A stretch of 57,121 bases of DNA, taken from NCBI GenBank assembly GCA_009929695.1, contig RZZW01000021.1:1-57121 (forward strand), given 5' to 3'. Shown in pieces: positions 33,863 through 42,349 of the stretch. The first letter of the stretch is position 1. Each line of letters begins with the position of its first letter. The DNA is from Clostridia bacterium (GTDB lineage Bacteria; Bacillota; Clostridia; Oscillospirales; Ruminococcaceae). Both the position numbers and the translations under genes were made by a program. The notes beneath the pieces were generated by a model. The model did not search any database. It was given only the letters and a program-made list of their open reading frames with translations, and was not told the DNA's origin.

Positions 33863-35203
33863 ATGGTAAAAGTTATTACATATGGTACTTATGACTTGCT
33901 TCACTATGGTCATATTAAGCTATTGGAACGTGCAAAAGCACTGGGTGATTACCTAATTGTAGGTGTCACGGCAGATGACTTTGATAAAACTCGCGGAAAA
34001 ATCAATGTGCAGCAGTCATTGATGGAGCGCATTGAAGCAGTACGTGCTACAGGGCTTGCGGATAAGATTATTGTGGAGGAATACGAGGGTCAGAAGATAG
34101 ATGACATTCGCAAGTACGGTGTAGATATTTTCACGGTTGGCTCTGATTGGGTTGGAAAGTTTGACTATCTGAATGACTATTGTAAGGTAGTATATCTTCC
34201 GAGAACCGAGGGAATATCAAGTTCTGAAATTAGGGCAGAGAAGAGAAAAATTAGACTGGGGCTTGTTGGAGAAAACCCTTTATTGCTCAAGCATTTAAAC
34301 GAGTCTGTTTTTGTCAACGGTGTTGAGGTAACTACAGTATATTCAGAAAATGATGAAGTTCTAAAAGATGTAGATGAGAAAATTGAAAACTGCAAATCCT
34401 TTGAGTCGCTTTTGGAAAAGTGCGATGCAGTCTATCTTGTTAGTGTACCGCAGCAACATGAAGAGCAGATACGTAAAGCAATAGATGCAGGTAAGCATGT
34501 TCTAGTAGAGTCGCCGATAGCAACTAATCCGGAAACAGTGAGAGAACTTTTCGAATCGGCAAGGCAACATCAGGTCATTCTCATGGAGTCAATCAAAACT
34601 GCGTATGCTACTGCGTATGATCGGCTCCTTCTACTGATAAAAAGTGGGAAGATCGGGCAGGTGGTATCGATAGATTCGGTCTGTACCAGTCTAAGGGAAA
34701 AAGCACCAACTCTAGAAGAACAGAATCATGTTTGGTCAGGATTTGAGGCTTGGATGCCAACGGCACTACTCCCAATTTATCAGTTGCTGGGCACGAATGA
34801 CTGTGTAGAACAATTTGTTTCAAGCTTTTATGATCAGCAACAACATTATGACAGGTTTACCCAGATGAATTTGATTTATCCTAATGCTGTGGCCACAGCC
34901 AGAGTTGGTATGGGAGTAAAGGCAGAGGGACAACTCATTATCTCAGGAACAAAAGGCTATGTATATGTTCCTGCTCCTTGGTGGAAAACAGATTATTTTG
35001 AAGTTAGATTTGAGAATCAAACGGACAATAAGAGATATTTCTACCAACTGGAGGGGGAGGGTATCCGTTATGAAATTGCTGCTTTTATACGAGCTATCAA
35101 CAGCGTGGAAAATGTTAGCAGCATAGAGGAGAATGTATCCATAAAAATTGCTGATGCATTTGACAAATACAGAAATGGTGAAAACCTCGTAAGAATAGGA
35201 TGA
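33863..35203 (+). CDS. Fusion: glycerol-3-phosphate-type cytidylyltransferase plus Gfo/Idh/MocA-like domain
   Basis: About 446 residues. Residues 1-125 are a TagD-type nucleotidyltransferase: GTYDLLHYGHIKLLERAK (HxGH at 14-17), VGSDWVGKFDYL and RTEGISSSEIR. From about residue 130 a Gfo/Idh/MocA oxidoreductase follows (CDAVYLVSVPQQHEEQIRKA; GKHVLVESPIA; then the long alpha-beta substrate domain). Two Gfo/Idh hallmarks are altered: the dinucleotide loop reads GLVGENPLL without GxGxxG, and the catalytic Lys of the EKP motif is Ser (ESP). The oxidoreductase part may be inactive or use another substrate. ATG 33863 has GGAGGGAAG upstream. It should make a CDP-polyol for the transferase at 31596. 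Confidence 0.85.
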   Translation: MVKVITYGTYDLLHYGHIKLLERAKALGDYLIVGVTADDFDKTRGKINVQQSLMERIEAVRATGLADKIIVEEYEGQKIDDIRKYGVDIFTVGSDWVGKFDYLNDYCKVVYLPRTEGISSSEIRAEKRKIRLGLVGENPLLLKHLNESVFVNGVEVTTVYSENDEVLKDVDEKIENCKSFESLLEKCDAVYLVSVPQQHEEQIRKAIDAGKHVLVESPIATNPETVRELFESARQHQVILMESIKTAYATAYDRLLLLIKSGKIGQVVSIDSVCTSLREKAPTLEEQNHVWSGFEAWMPTALLPIYQLLGTNDCVEQFVSSFYDQQQHYDRFTQMNLIYPNAVATARVGMGVKAEGQLIISGTKGYVYVPAPWWKTDYFEVRFENQTDNKRYFYQLEGEGIRYEIAAFIRAINSVENVSSIEENVSIKIADAFDKYRNGENLVRIG

Positions 35204-35267
35204 TGTCATGTGTTCACTAGTCATCTAGTAACGCCTTGTGCCGTTTACGTTGTAATGGAGATATTGA

Positions 35268-36443
35268 ATGAAAGTATTGATGTGGATGGATGGCAGCTTT
35301 GACAGAAGAACGCCATCAGAACACTTGTTGGTAGCCATAGTTCAGGCACTATACGCTAATGGCCATACCGTACATATTATTCAACAGGATACGGGGGGAC
35401 CACTCGATGCCCTGCCTAAAGAACTTGTCAATCTTGGTGTAACAACGGACTGTGTGCCGTGTCAAATGGCAGCCAAAGGAAATCTGGCCGGAAGATATCT
35501 GGCAGGATTAGGGTATATTTGGCGCTGCCGTAAAGCGATTTGGAAACACAGAGATTGTGAAGCCGTTTTTAATCAATCAAGTAATGCCGCAGGAGTTATG
35601 GCATTTATGGTTAAGCAATTATTGCCAAGGGCAAGACTGACCTACAATGTACAGGATATTTTTCCGGAAAATGCTGCTTATATTGGAAGCGTAAAAGGGC
35701 TGGCGTATAGAATTCTCTCTGCGGAACAGCGATACGCTTACCGGCATGCGGATCAGATTATAACAATTTCTGAGGACATGAAGGATCTTCTAATAGAAAA
35801 AGGTGCGGATCCACATAAAACTGAAGTTATATACAACTGGAGTTATACAGATAACTTGTATCGTTATGAAGATGTGTATAGCGAAAAAATAGCAGAATTT
35901 CTGTCGACGGATAAGTTTAATATAGTATACGCAGGAAACATTGGCACTATGCAAAATGTGGATGTTCTAGTGGAAGCCGCAAAACTTATGCAGGATGAAG
36001 AAGATATTCACTTCCATATCTTCGGGGATGGCATGTATAAGGAACGGCTTCAGCACGAAGCGGAAGGGCTAAGCAATATTTCTTTTTGGCCGATGCAGCC
36101 CTCTGAATTTGCGCCAAGTATATATGCAATGGCTGATGTTAATGTTATTCCGCTTGCGACTAATATTTATAGGACCGCACTACCCAGCAAAACGGCAACG
36201 TGCATTGCATGTCAAAAGCCAATCATCTTTGCTATCGGAAAGGATAGTAAATTCGGTCAGAGAGTGGCGAAAGAAGCGGGATGCGTGGTGGTTGAAAGCG
36301 ATAGTGCTGAGGAACTGGTGAGGGCGATAAATCAATGCAAGAACGCCAACAAAGAGGCGCTTCATACGTCATTCTTTGTAAAACACATGGAAAAAACAAA
36401 AAACTCCCATATCTATTCGGACGTGATTCTAAGAGGTGCATAA
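35268..36443 (+). CDS. GT4-family glycosyltransferase (WbuB/WcaI-like)
   Basis: A 391-residue GT-B enzyme: N-lobe MKVLMWMDGSFDRRTPSEHL, the membrane-associated middle (YNVQDIFPENAAYIGSVKGL), then the donor lobe with FNIVYAGNIGTMQNVDVLV, HFHIFGDGMYKE, and the terminal Asp/Pro-rich region VNVIPLATNIYRTALPSKTATCIACQKP in place of a classic E-x7-E. WbuB-type enzymes often add GlcNAc or FucNAc in O-antigen and capsule pathways. TGGAG lies about 8 nt before the ATG. The stop overlaps the ribosome binding region of the next acyltransferase gene. Confidence 0.87.
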   Translation: MKVLMWMDGSFDRRTPSEHLLVAIVQALYANGHTVHIIQQDTGGPLDALPKELVNLGVTTDCVPCQMAAKGNLAGRYLAGLGYIWRCRKAIWKHRDCEAVFNQSSNAAGVMAFMVKQLLPRARLTYNVQDIFPENAAYIGSVKGLAYRILSAEQRYAYRHADQIITISEDMKDLLIEKGADPHKTEVIYNWSYTDNLYRYEDVYSEKIAEFLSTDKFNIVYAGNIGTMQNVDVLVEAAKLMQDEEDIHFHIFGDGMYKERLQHEAEGLSNISFWPMQPSEFAPSIYAMADVNVIPLATNIYRTALPSKTATCIACQKPIIFAIGKDSKFGQRVAKEAGCVVVESDSAEELVRAINQCKNANKEALHTSFFVKHMEKTKNSHIYSDVILRGA

Positions 36444-36444
36444 G

Positions 36445-37452
36445 ATGAAAAACAGGTCAGGTCGCATAGATGAAATTGACGTGATGCGAGGCATTGGAAT
36501 TCTTCTGGTTGTTATAGGACATGTTTTCCCGGTTGGTACAAAGACTCATGCTTTTATTTATGGATTTCATATGCCTCTCTTTTTCATTATTAGCGGCATG
36601 ACGTTGTCGGTAGATAGTGAAGGACGGCAATTCAGTAAGTCCGATATGAGATTGGTTAGGGATTATTTCCTCTACTCTGCTTTATACGTTGCTTTTGACA
36701 TTATCGTTCGCCTGCTGCTTCTGAAAACATATGTGATTTCCGACATCGTTACTGACCTAAAGAATACGTTCTCATTATTTGGAATTAGCGTCCTATGGTT
36801 TGTTCCAGCTATGGTTGGAGCAAGGGTATTGGCAAGAACTATCCTCTCGAAAACAAATCTTTATTTCCAAATAGGCATTTGTTTCGGGCTCATATGCATT
36901 GGTCTCTATGTACCCTACCACGACAATCTGATCTGGATAACGAAAATCCTCCTGGTGTTGCAGCGAATATCAGTAGCATCGGGTTATGTTATGATCGGTT
37001 TCATTTTGAGAAGATATGTTCTTCCCAAAATGAGGATCTTAAAAATACTTATTGTTGCAGGGATACCGAATGTTCTGCTAACTGATGATGCTGCAGGAAT
37101 TGATTTCCGCACCTTGTCTTGGGGGGGGGACGAGATACTTGCGATTCTCCTCTCGTTGAGCGGAACTCTAATGATCGTTGGATTAGCAACCTTGCTTTCT
37201 CATACAGCAAAGCTCAAGAGGTGGTTTAAGTGGATGTCCAGTCAGTCTTTGAGGATAATGGTATTCCACAGTTATCTAATGCTTCCGAGGATAATAGACG
37301 TTGTATTGGGGCGCATGAGGATCGTACAAAATTCAGTTATATATTATTTGGTAAAGTCGGTTGGACTGATTACGTTGGTAATACTGGTTTGTACTGCTAT
37401 CGATGGAATAAAAAATAAGTGGAAAGAATGGATGCAACAAGCATCAAGGTGA
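36445..37452 (+). CDS. Acyltransferase-3 family membrane protein, with poly-G tract
   Basis: About 335 residues with ten hydrophobic segments. The N-terminus RIDEIDVMRGIGILLVVIGHVFP holds the catalytic His of the family, followed by FIYGFHMPLFFIISGMTL. Such enzymes O-acetylate or succinylate surface glycans. AAGAGGTG at 36431-36438 lies 6 nt before ATG 36445; the upstream GTG 36436 overlaps it. A G9 run at 37121-37129 encodes Trp-Gly-Gly-Asp near residue 226, in frame at this length. With G8 or G10 the frame closes soon after, removing the last third of the protein. Confidence 0.87.
   Translation: MKNRSGRIDEIDVMRGIGILLVVIGHVFPVGTKTHAFIYGFHMPLFFIISGMTLSVDSEGRQFSKSDMRLVRDYFLYSALYVAFDIIVRLLLLKTYVISDIVTDLKNTFSLFGISVLWFVPAMVGARVLARTILSKTNLYFQIGICFGLICIGLYVPYHDNLIWITKILLVLQRISVASGYVMIGFILRRYVLPKMRILKILIVAGIPNVLLTDDAAGIDFRTLSWGGDEILAILLSLSGTLMIVGLATLLSHTAKLKRWFKWMSSQSLRIMVFHSYLMLPRIIDVVLGRMRIVQNSVIYYLVKSVGLITLVILVCTAIDGIKNKWKEWMQQASR
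37121..37129 (+). repeat. G9 homopolymer tract (in-frame, ON)
   Basis: Nine consecutive G within the acyltransferase gene, the longest homopolymer of the four in this locus. Frames at G8 and G10 end early. Confidence 0.85.
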
Positions 37453-37456
37453 AGAA

Positions 37457-38167
37457 ATGACGGTTTCTGTCCTAATGGCTACGTATAATGGAGAAAAGTA
37501 TATAAAGGAGCAGCTTGATAGCATCGTTCCTTATTTTTGTGATGATGATGAGCTTATCGTAAGCGATGACGGGTCATCTGACAGCACTTTAGAAATTGTG
37601 AAAGAATATCAAAAAAACTGTCCTATGATTCAGATTACAGAAGGCGAACACATGGGAAGTTCGATAAATTTTGCATCAGCTGTACCTAAAAGCCGAGGAG
37701 ATATACTACTATTTTGTGATCAAGATGATGTGTGGATGCCTGAAAAGCTAGCAGCGGTAAAAAAAGCGTTTGATGAGAACCCGCAGATAGAGTTGCTAAT
37801 GCACAATGCTGGCTATTGTGATGCTGAAGGGAATATCGTTGAAGGTGACATTTTTAGTAGAAGGAACCCAATGCATGGCTTTTTTCAGAATCTTGTACAC
37901 AGTACCTATTATGGGTGCTGTATGGCAGCGAAAAGAAGTTTCTTGATCCAGTATGTGCCACTGCCTGATAAGAATGTTCCATATGATCAGTTCTTTAGCC
38001 TGATTGCGGAGAAGAAGAAAACAGCCATGTTCCTTGATGAAAGGCTTATTTTGCACAGGTACCATGGCAAAAACCAATCGAGGAAGATGAGCAACGCGGA
38101 CAGATTAAAATTCCGTATTACGTTATGGAAGAACGTTCAGCTCACGATGAGGAGAGTTAAGGAATGA
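37457..38167 (+). CDS. GT2-family glycosyltransferase
   Basis: A 236-residue GT-A enzyme. The nucleotide-binding start is VSVLMATYNGEKYIKEQLDS, SDDGSSDST follows, the DxD metal site is FCDQDDVW, and the acceptor region includes GCCMAAKRSFL and a His-rich end (LILHRYHGKNQS). It is similar to rhamnosyl- and galactosyltransferases of rhamnan and O-antigen clusters; the exact donor is unknown. RBS AAGGTGAAG lies just upstream. It overlaps the next glycosyltransferase by 4 bp. Confidence 0.88.
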   Translation: MTVSVLMATYNGEKYIKEQLDSIVPYFCDDDELIVSDDGSSDSTLEIVKEYQKNCPMIQITEGEHMGSSINFASAVPKSRGDILLFCDQDDVWMPEKLAAVKKAFDENPQIELLMHNAGYCDAEGNIVEGDIFSRRNPMHGFFQNLVHSTYYGCCMAAKRSFLIQYVPLPDKNVPYDQFFSLIAEKKKTAMFLDERLILHRYHGKNQSRKMSNADRLKFRITLWKNVQLTMRRVKE

Positions 38168-39126
38168 GGAGAGTAATTATACCGATTTCAGTCATAATTC
38201 CAACGCTGAATCGACATAATACGTTAATTCAAACAGTTCGGAGCCTTTGTAGCGGCACGAGCATCCCTAAGCAAATCGTTATCATTGACCAATCTTCGGT
38301 ACCAATAGAAGTTGTGGAATTTCGGGGACTTCACGGAACAGAAATAGAGATTATGCATCCCGCCATCGCCTCTAGCACTTATGCGAGAAATGAAGGAATA
38401 AAAGCTGCGACTGAAGAAGTTTTGTTGTTTTGTGATGACGACATCTTAATTAACGAAGAAACTTTGGAGAAGTTGTTCGTGCGTATTTCTGATTCGGGAG
38501 TAGCCTTGGTATCTGCTATTCATTATCGGGACAATGCAGTTTTTGAAGGCCCTAAAAAGCATGATATGTTACGGGATCTTGGCGGGACACTTCTCGGCAT
38601 GAAGAAGTTTTGGCGTAAAGATGGTTACGTAGTTAAGAGCAATATGCGCGGAAGATATGCCTCTGGAATAAGCACAGTAGTTAATACAGAGTGGGCAATG
38701 GGATATTTCTTCTGCATCAAAAGAAGTATATTGAAGAATCTGGACCATTACTTTGATGAGCATTTGATCAGATACGCATATGCTGAGGATTTAGACTTCA
38801 CATATAGATACTGTGTTGAGGCTGGAAAAGTAGGGTTGAGGACGGTTGTTGATCCGACTTTGTATGTGAACCACCTTGCTTCTCGGGAATGGAGAGTACC
38901 AAAGCAGGAAGAGGTAAACTACATTTTTGCTAACCGACGATATCTCTCATGGAAGCTGTTTCCTTCTAAGCGACATTACAGAATAGCAATGTGGTGGTTT
39001 GACCACCTATATCTCCTTACGCAGCTTCGTAAACGGGAATATGCAAGTGAAATTCGCTCTTCCTTGAAACTGTGCAGCGACAAGAAAGAAATAATAAAAA
39101 GCGGAGCCATCGCAGAAATATCCTGA
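38164..39126 (+). CDS. GT2-family glycosyltransferase
   Basis: A 320-residue GT-A enzyme: ISVIIPTLNRHNTLIQTVRS, QIVIIDQSS, STYARNEGIKAA, the DxD-equivalent FCDDDILINEE, and an acceptor-side ED motif in RYAYAEDLDFTYRY. The C-terminal part (WKLFPSKRHYRIAMWWFDHLYLL) is amphipathic and may contact the membrane. It is translationally coupled to the preceding glycosyltransferase through ATGA. Donor and acceptor are unknown. Confidence 0.87.
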   Translation: MRRVIIPISVIIPTLNRHNTLIQTVRSLCSGTSIPKQIVIIDQSSVPIEVVEFRGLHGTEIEIMHPAIASSTYARNEGIKAATEEVLLFCDDDILINEETLEKLFVRISDSGVALVSAIHYRDNAVFEGPKKHDMLRDLGGTLLGMKKFWRKDGYVVKSNMRGRYASGISTVVNTEWAMGYFFCIKRSILKNLDHYFDEHLIRYAYAEDLDFTYRYCVEAGKVGLRTVVDPTLYVNHLASREWRVPKQEEVNYIFANRRYLSWKLFPSKRHYRIAMWWFDHLYLLTQLRKREYASEIRSSLKLCSDKKEIIKSGAIAEIS

Positions 39127-39145
39127 GCAGGGGGTGAGTCAAAAA

Positions 39146-40843
39146 ATGAAAGTACTGTATTTGAGCGGGATACCAGCTCCGTATCGAGTGGATCTGTTCA
39201 ATGAGATGGGGAAAACGATCTCACTGACGGTCGCTTTTCTTGCTGAGTATCAGACGGAGCGAAACAAAGCATGGCAGTCAAGCCAAGCAGAGAATTTCCA
39301 GGCGATATTCCTTAATAAAGGTGCATTGAACGGAAAAAGATTTGATCTGAGCATGGTTAACTTTTTGAAGGCCCATGCTTCTGAATTTGATGTCATTGTT
39401 GTACATGGATATTCATTTACAGCATCAATATTAGCTATTGCATGGATGAAGTGTCATGGAATCAGTTATGGGTTGGAAGCAGATGGTGCAATTATTCCAG
39501 AGCACGAGAATTATATAAAGCTATATACAAAAAGATTCTGCATTAAGGACGCAACGTTTTGCCTATCGTCCGGGAAGGCGACAACGAACTTCTTCGCCCA
39601 CTATGGTGCAAAACGTGAAAATTGCTTTATTTACCCCTTTTCCTCAATTAGCAGTAATGATATAGTGCGAGCCAATAAGTTCACCGTTGAAGAGAAAAAG
39701 GCAATCAGAGAAAAGCTGGGCATATCTGAAGAGAAGATTATTATTACCGTTGGCCGCTTCTCATACAACAATGGGTATGGTAAAGGTTATGATTTGTTGA
39801 TGAAGGTTGCTGAACGTTTGGAAGGGAATGTTGGTATCTATTTTATAGGAGATGAACCAACAAAGGAATTCAACGAATGGAAAGAGAAAAAGCAACTTTC
39901 CGGCGTTCACTTCGTGGGCTTTAAAGGAAAAGACGAGCTGTATTATTACTATGCCTGTGCAGATTTGTTTGTTCTTCTAACACGAGGAGATGTATGGGGG
40001 CTTGCTATAAATGAGGCAATGATGTTTGGACTCCCGGTTATCACAACGACAAAGTGTTTGGCGGGGCTTGAATTAGTTCAAAATAATGTCAATGGTACAT
40101 TGGTGGACGTTGACAATGAAGAGGAAATATTTAGTGCCATTTCGGGGCTAATGAACGATGACGCGAAACTCTCTATATTCGGTGAGAACAGCATTAAGAA
40201 GATCGCGGCATACACGCTGGAAGCATCTTCTGAGGCTCATAACAAAGCCATATCGGACGCCTTGGGGGGGGTAAAGCGCATACATAAGGAGCTTGCCCGT
40301 GCTCAACTGAACATTGACAGTAAGGCGATAGTTGTTTTGTATGTAGGGCAAATGATCTACCGGAAAGGTGTAGATGTGCTTCTGAACGCAGCTTGCCTGT
40401 TGCCAAAGGAATACAGCTTTTATCTGATTGGCGGCAAACCCACGGAAGAATATAAAGAGCTCGTTAAGTCTAACGAGCTTACCAATATCATGTTTATAGA
40501 CTTTATGACCAAAGACCAATTAAAGCTGTATTACCAGGCGGCAGATGTGTTTGTGCTCCCGACAAGGGAAGATATCTGGGGTTTAGTCATTAATGAAGCA
40601 TTAAGTTATGGATTGGCAACGGTATCCACTGAAGGCTGCGTTGCAGCTTGTGAGATGCTTAAAGAACGATTTATTGTTCCAGTTGATGAAGATAAAGAAT
40701 TAGCATCTACAATACGAAGTTCTGTGACCTTAGATAAAAATGAATGGGAAATTGTAGCGTTTAAAACAACAGCAGAGTATACGATTGAAAATTCTGCAAA
40801 AGTACATATCGATGTACTTAGCGAATTAAAAGATGAAAAATGA
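39146..40843 (+). CDS. GT4 glycosyltransferase with a duplicated donor lobe and a poly-G linker
   Basis: About 565 residues. Residues 1-370 form a complete GT-B enzyme (LSGIPAPYRVDLFNEM; donor lobe IIITVGRFSYNNGYGKGYDLL, FIGDEPTKEF, RGDVWGLAINEAMMFGLPVI with E-x7-E). After a linker a second donor lobe follows (VLYVGQMIYRKGVDVLLNA, LIGGKPTEEY, REDIWGLVINEALSYGLATV) with no matching acceptor lobe. The linker carries a G8 run (40264-40271, Leu-Gly-Gly-Val). With G7 the next codon is TAA, and with G9 a TAA follows five codons later. Slippage would therefore switch between a normal one-enzyme product and this extended form. The start is ATG 39146, behind AGGGGGTGA. Confidence 0.85.
   Translation: MKVLYLSGIPAPYRVDLFNEMGKTISLTVAFLAEYQTERNKAWQSSQAENFQAIFLNKGALNGKRFDLSMVNFLKAHASEFDVIVVHGYSFTASILAIAWMKCHGISYGLEADGAIIPEHENYIKLYTKRFCIKDATFCLSSGKATTNFFAHYGAKRENCFIYPFSSISSNDIVRANKFTVEEKKAIREKLGISEEKIIITVGRFSYNNGYGKGYDLLMKVAERLEGNVGIYFIGDEPTKEFNEWKEKKQLSGVHFVGFKGKDELYYYYACADLFVLLTRGDVWGLAINEAMMFGLPVITTTKCLAGLELVQNNVNGTLVDVDNEEEIFSAISGLMNDDAKLSIFGENSIKKIAAYTLEASSEAHNKAISDALGGVKRIHKELARAQLNIDSKAIVVLYVGQMIYRKGVDVLLNAACLLPKEYSFYLIGGKPTEEYKELVKSNELTNIMFIDFMTKDQLKLYYQAADVFVLPTREDIWGLVINEALSYGLATVSTEGCVAACEMLKERFIVPVDEDKELASTIRSSVTLDKNEWEIVAFKTTAEYTIENSAKVHIDVLSELKDEK
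40264..40271 (+). repeat. G8 homopolymer tract in the inter-lobe linker
   Basis: Eight consecutive G at the junction of the two donor lobes of the tandem glycosyltransferase. Stops lie immediately downstream in both alternative frames. Confidence 0.85.
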
Positions 40844-40872
40844 AAAACTGTTTCAAAGGGTGAAAAATAACA

Positions 40873-42258
40873 ATGATTGATAGGCAAAAAGGACTGCATA
40901 AGAACAGGTTGCTGTATTGGGTGGTGCTGTCACTTATTTTTGTGTTACCTCTAACATGGAGGAACTCATTTGCTTCAACCTTTGGCGAATTGTTAGGCTA
41001 TATTACGATTATTGTAATCATTGTAGCAGGGTTAAGCAAACACGAATTAAAACTTTCAACTAGCGTTGCTTTTTTATTTGGTATAGCCTTTTTCTGGATT
41101 ATAATTTCTATCCTTGATTCGATTCGATTTTACGCAGAATATGGTACTCTATCTGGAGAGGATACTTTCACCGCACCGCTTGGAAGTATATATTTCCATT
41201 TGTACTATATTAGTATTTTTTCTGCGTATATTGCTTTGGTAAGAAATGGAAGTGGAATTGAGCCAACATTAAAGAAAGCATTTAATACTATCGTTTGGAT
41301 TCAGTTGATTTCAGGTTTTGTTCAGCTATTGATTGTATTAGGCTTACCTGGGATCAGCGAAATATATGACGGGATTAATTTCCTTGAAATGTTGCCGACA
41401 GCTTCCTTTATCCGAGGCATGTCCAGAATAACTATGACGGGATCAGAACCTGCTTCAATGGGTGCATCATTAGGGATGCTTTCATTTCCTTATTTATTTG
41501 CGGTAATGCAAGGTACAGAATCGGCGAAGGAAAAGACAACATGTGGCATAAAGTTATCGCTACTAATTGTATTATCTTATTTCTCTAAAAGCACTACAGT
41601 ATTTGCAATTATGGCTTTTTCTGCGGCAATTTATGTACTTTGGTCTTCAAGAGAAGGTAAGGTATCAAAACGAATTGTTGTGATTGGTTTATTGATTATT
41701 ATAGCTATATCACTGCTATTGGTGCTAAGTTCTTTTGGCGGTATGGTCCATATTGGAGGCGATATAATAGAAGAAATACGTTATTACCTTCTTGAAAAAC
41801 CTAAGGACACATCGAACATGTCCACGATGCATAGATTATCCCCCACTGTGAATGATATTGCTATTATAAAAGAACATCCACTTCTTGGCGTAGGTGATGG
41901 AAATCAGGGTTTTACGTATGGGCAAAATGTACCGAGCTATATGCTCATCAATCCAAAGTCGAAGGATTTTGCTAAAGGTATTGGAGGAGTAGTAAACGGT
42001 GGCGCGTGGTTTTGGGCGATTCTTTCCGGGTATGGAATTATAGGTGTCATCCCGCTTTTAATATGGTATTACAATGTTTATCGTCCACGAGTCAGGTTAC
42101 TGCAAGCTTCAAATTTGTTCTTGTATCGCATTTTCATATATGCTTTGCCAGCAATAATTCTAACATTACTTGCTGGCGCTATGGAACCAACAATTGTTTT
42201 CATCTTATCTTTTCCATTTTGGGAAATCACTGATTCTGAGCAGGAATTAAAGTACTAG
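40873..42258 (+). CDS. wzy: O-antigen/capsule polymerase (Wzy-like)
   Basis: A 461-residue integral membrane protein with about ten to twelve hydrophobic segments and little primary sequence conservation, as expected of Wzy. The periplasmic-type loop includes a motif region HPLLGVGDGNQGFTYGQNVP, resembling the Wzy_C/O-antigen ligase pattern (H-x-x-x-G-x-G). It should polymerise undecaprenyl-linked repeat units on the outer face of the membrane. It lies between glycosyltransferases and the flippase. Assignment rests on topology, this motif and context; a ligase of the same superfamily is the alternative. Confidence 0.78.
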   Translation: MIDRQKGLHKNRLLYWVVLSLIFVLPLTWRNSFASTFGELLGYITIIVIIVAGLSKHELKLSTSVAFLFGIAFFWIIISILDSIRFYAEYGTLSGEDTFTAPLGSIYFHLYYISIFSAYIALVRNGSGIEPTLKKAFNTIVWIQLISGFVQLLIVLGLPGISEIYDGINFLEMLPTASFIRGMSRITMTGSEPASMGASLGMLSFPYLFAVMQGTESAKEKTTCGIKLSLLIVLSYFSKSTTVFAIMAFSAAIYVLWSSREGKVSKRIVVIGLLIIIAISLLLVLSSFGGMVHIGGDIIEEIRYYLLEKPKDTSNMSTMHRLSPTVNDIAIIKEHPLLGVGDGNQGFTYGQNVPSYMLINPKSKDFAKGIGGVVNGGAWFWAILSGYGIIGVIPLLIWYYNVYRPRVRLLQASNLFLYRIFIYALPAIILTLLAGAMEPTIVFILSFPFWEITDSEQELKY

Positions 42259-42349
42259 TAAACAAGATAGATAGAGAAGTTATAATATCAATAAAACATC
42301 ATTAAGACTTCAGAAATACCATATGCCCTATAACATGAGGATGAGAATC

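Noticed and set aside
35391-35396. G6 run in the GT4 gene as a fifth contingency tract
   Set aside because: Six G is short enough to occur by chance in coding sequence and the frame is intact; it is not counted with the G8-G9 tracts.
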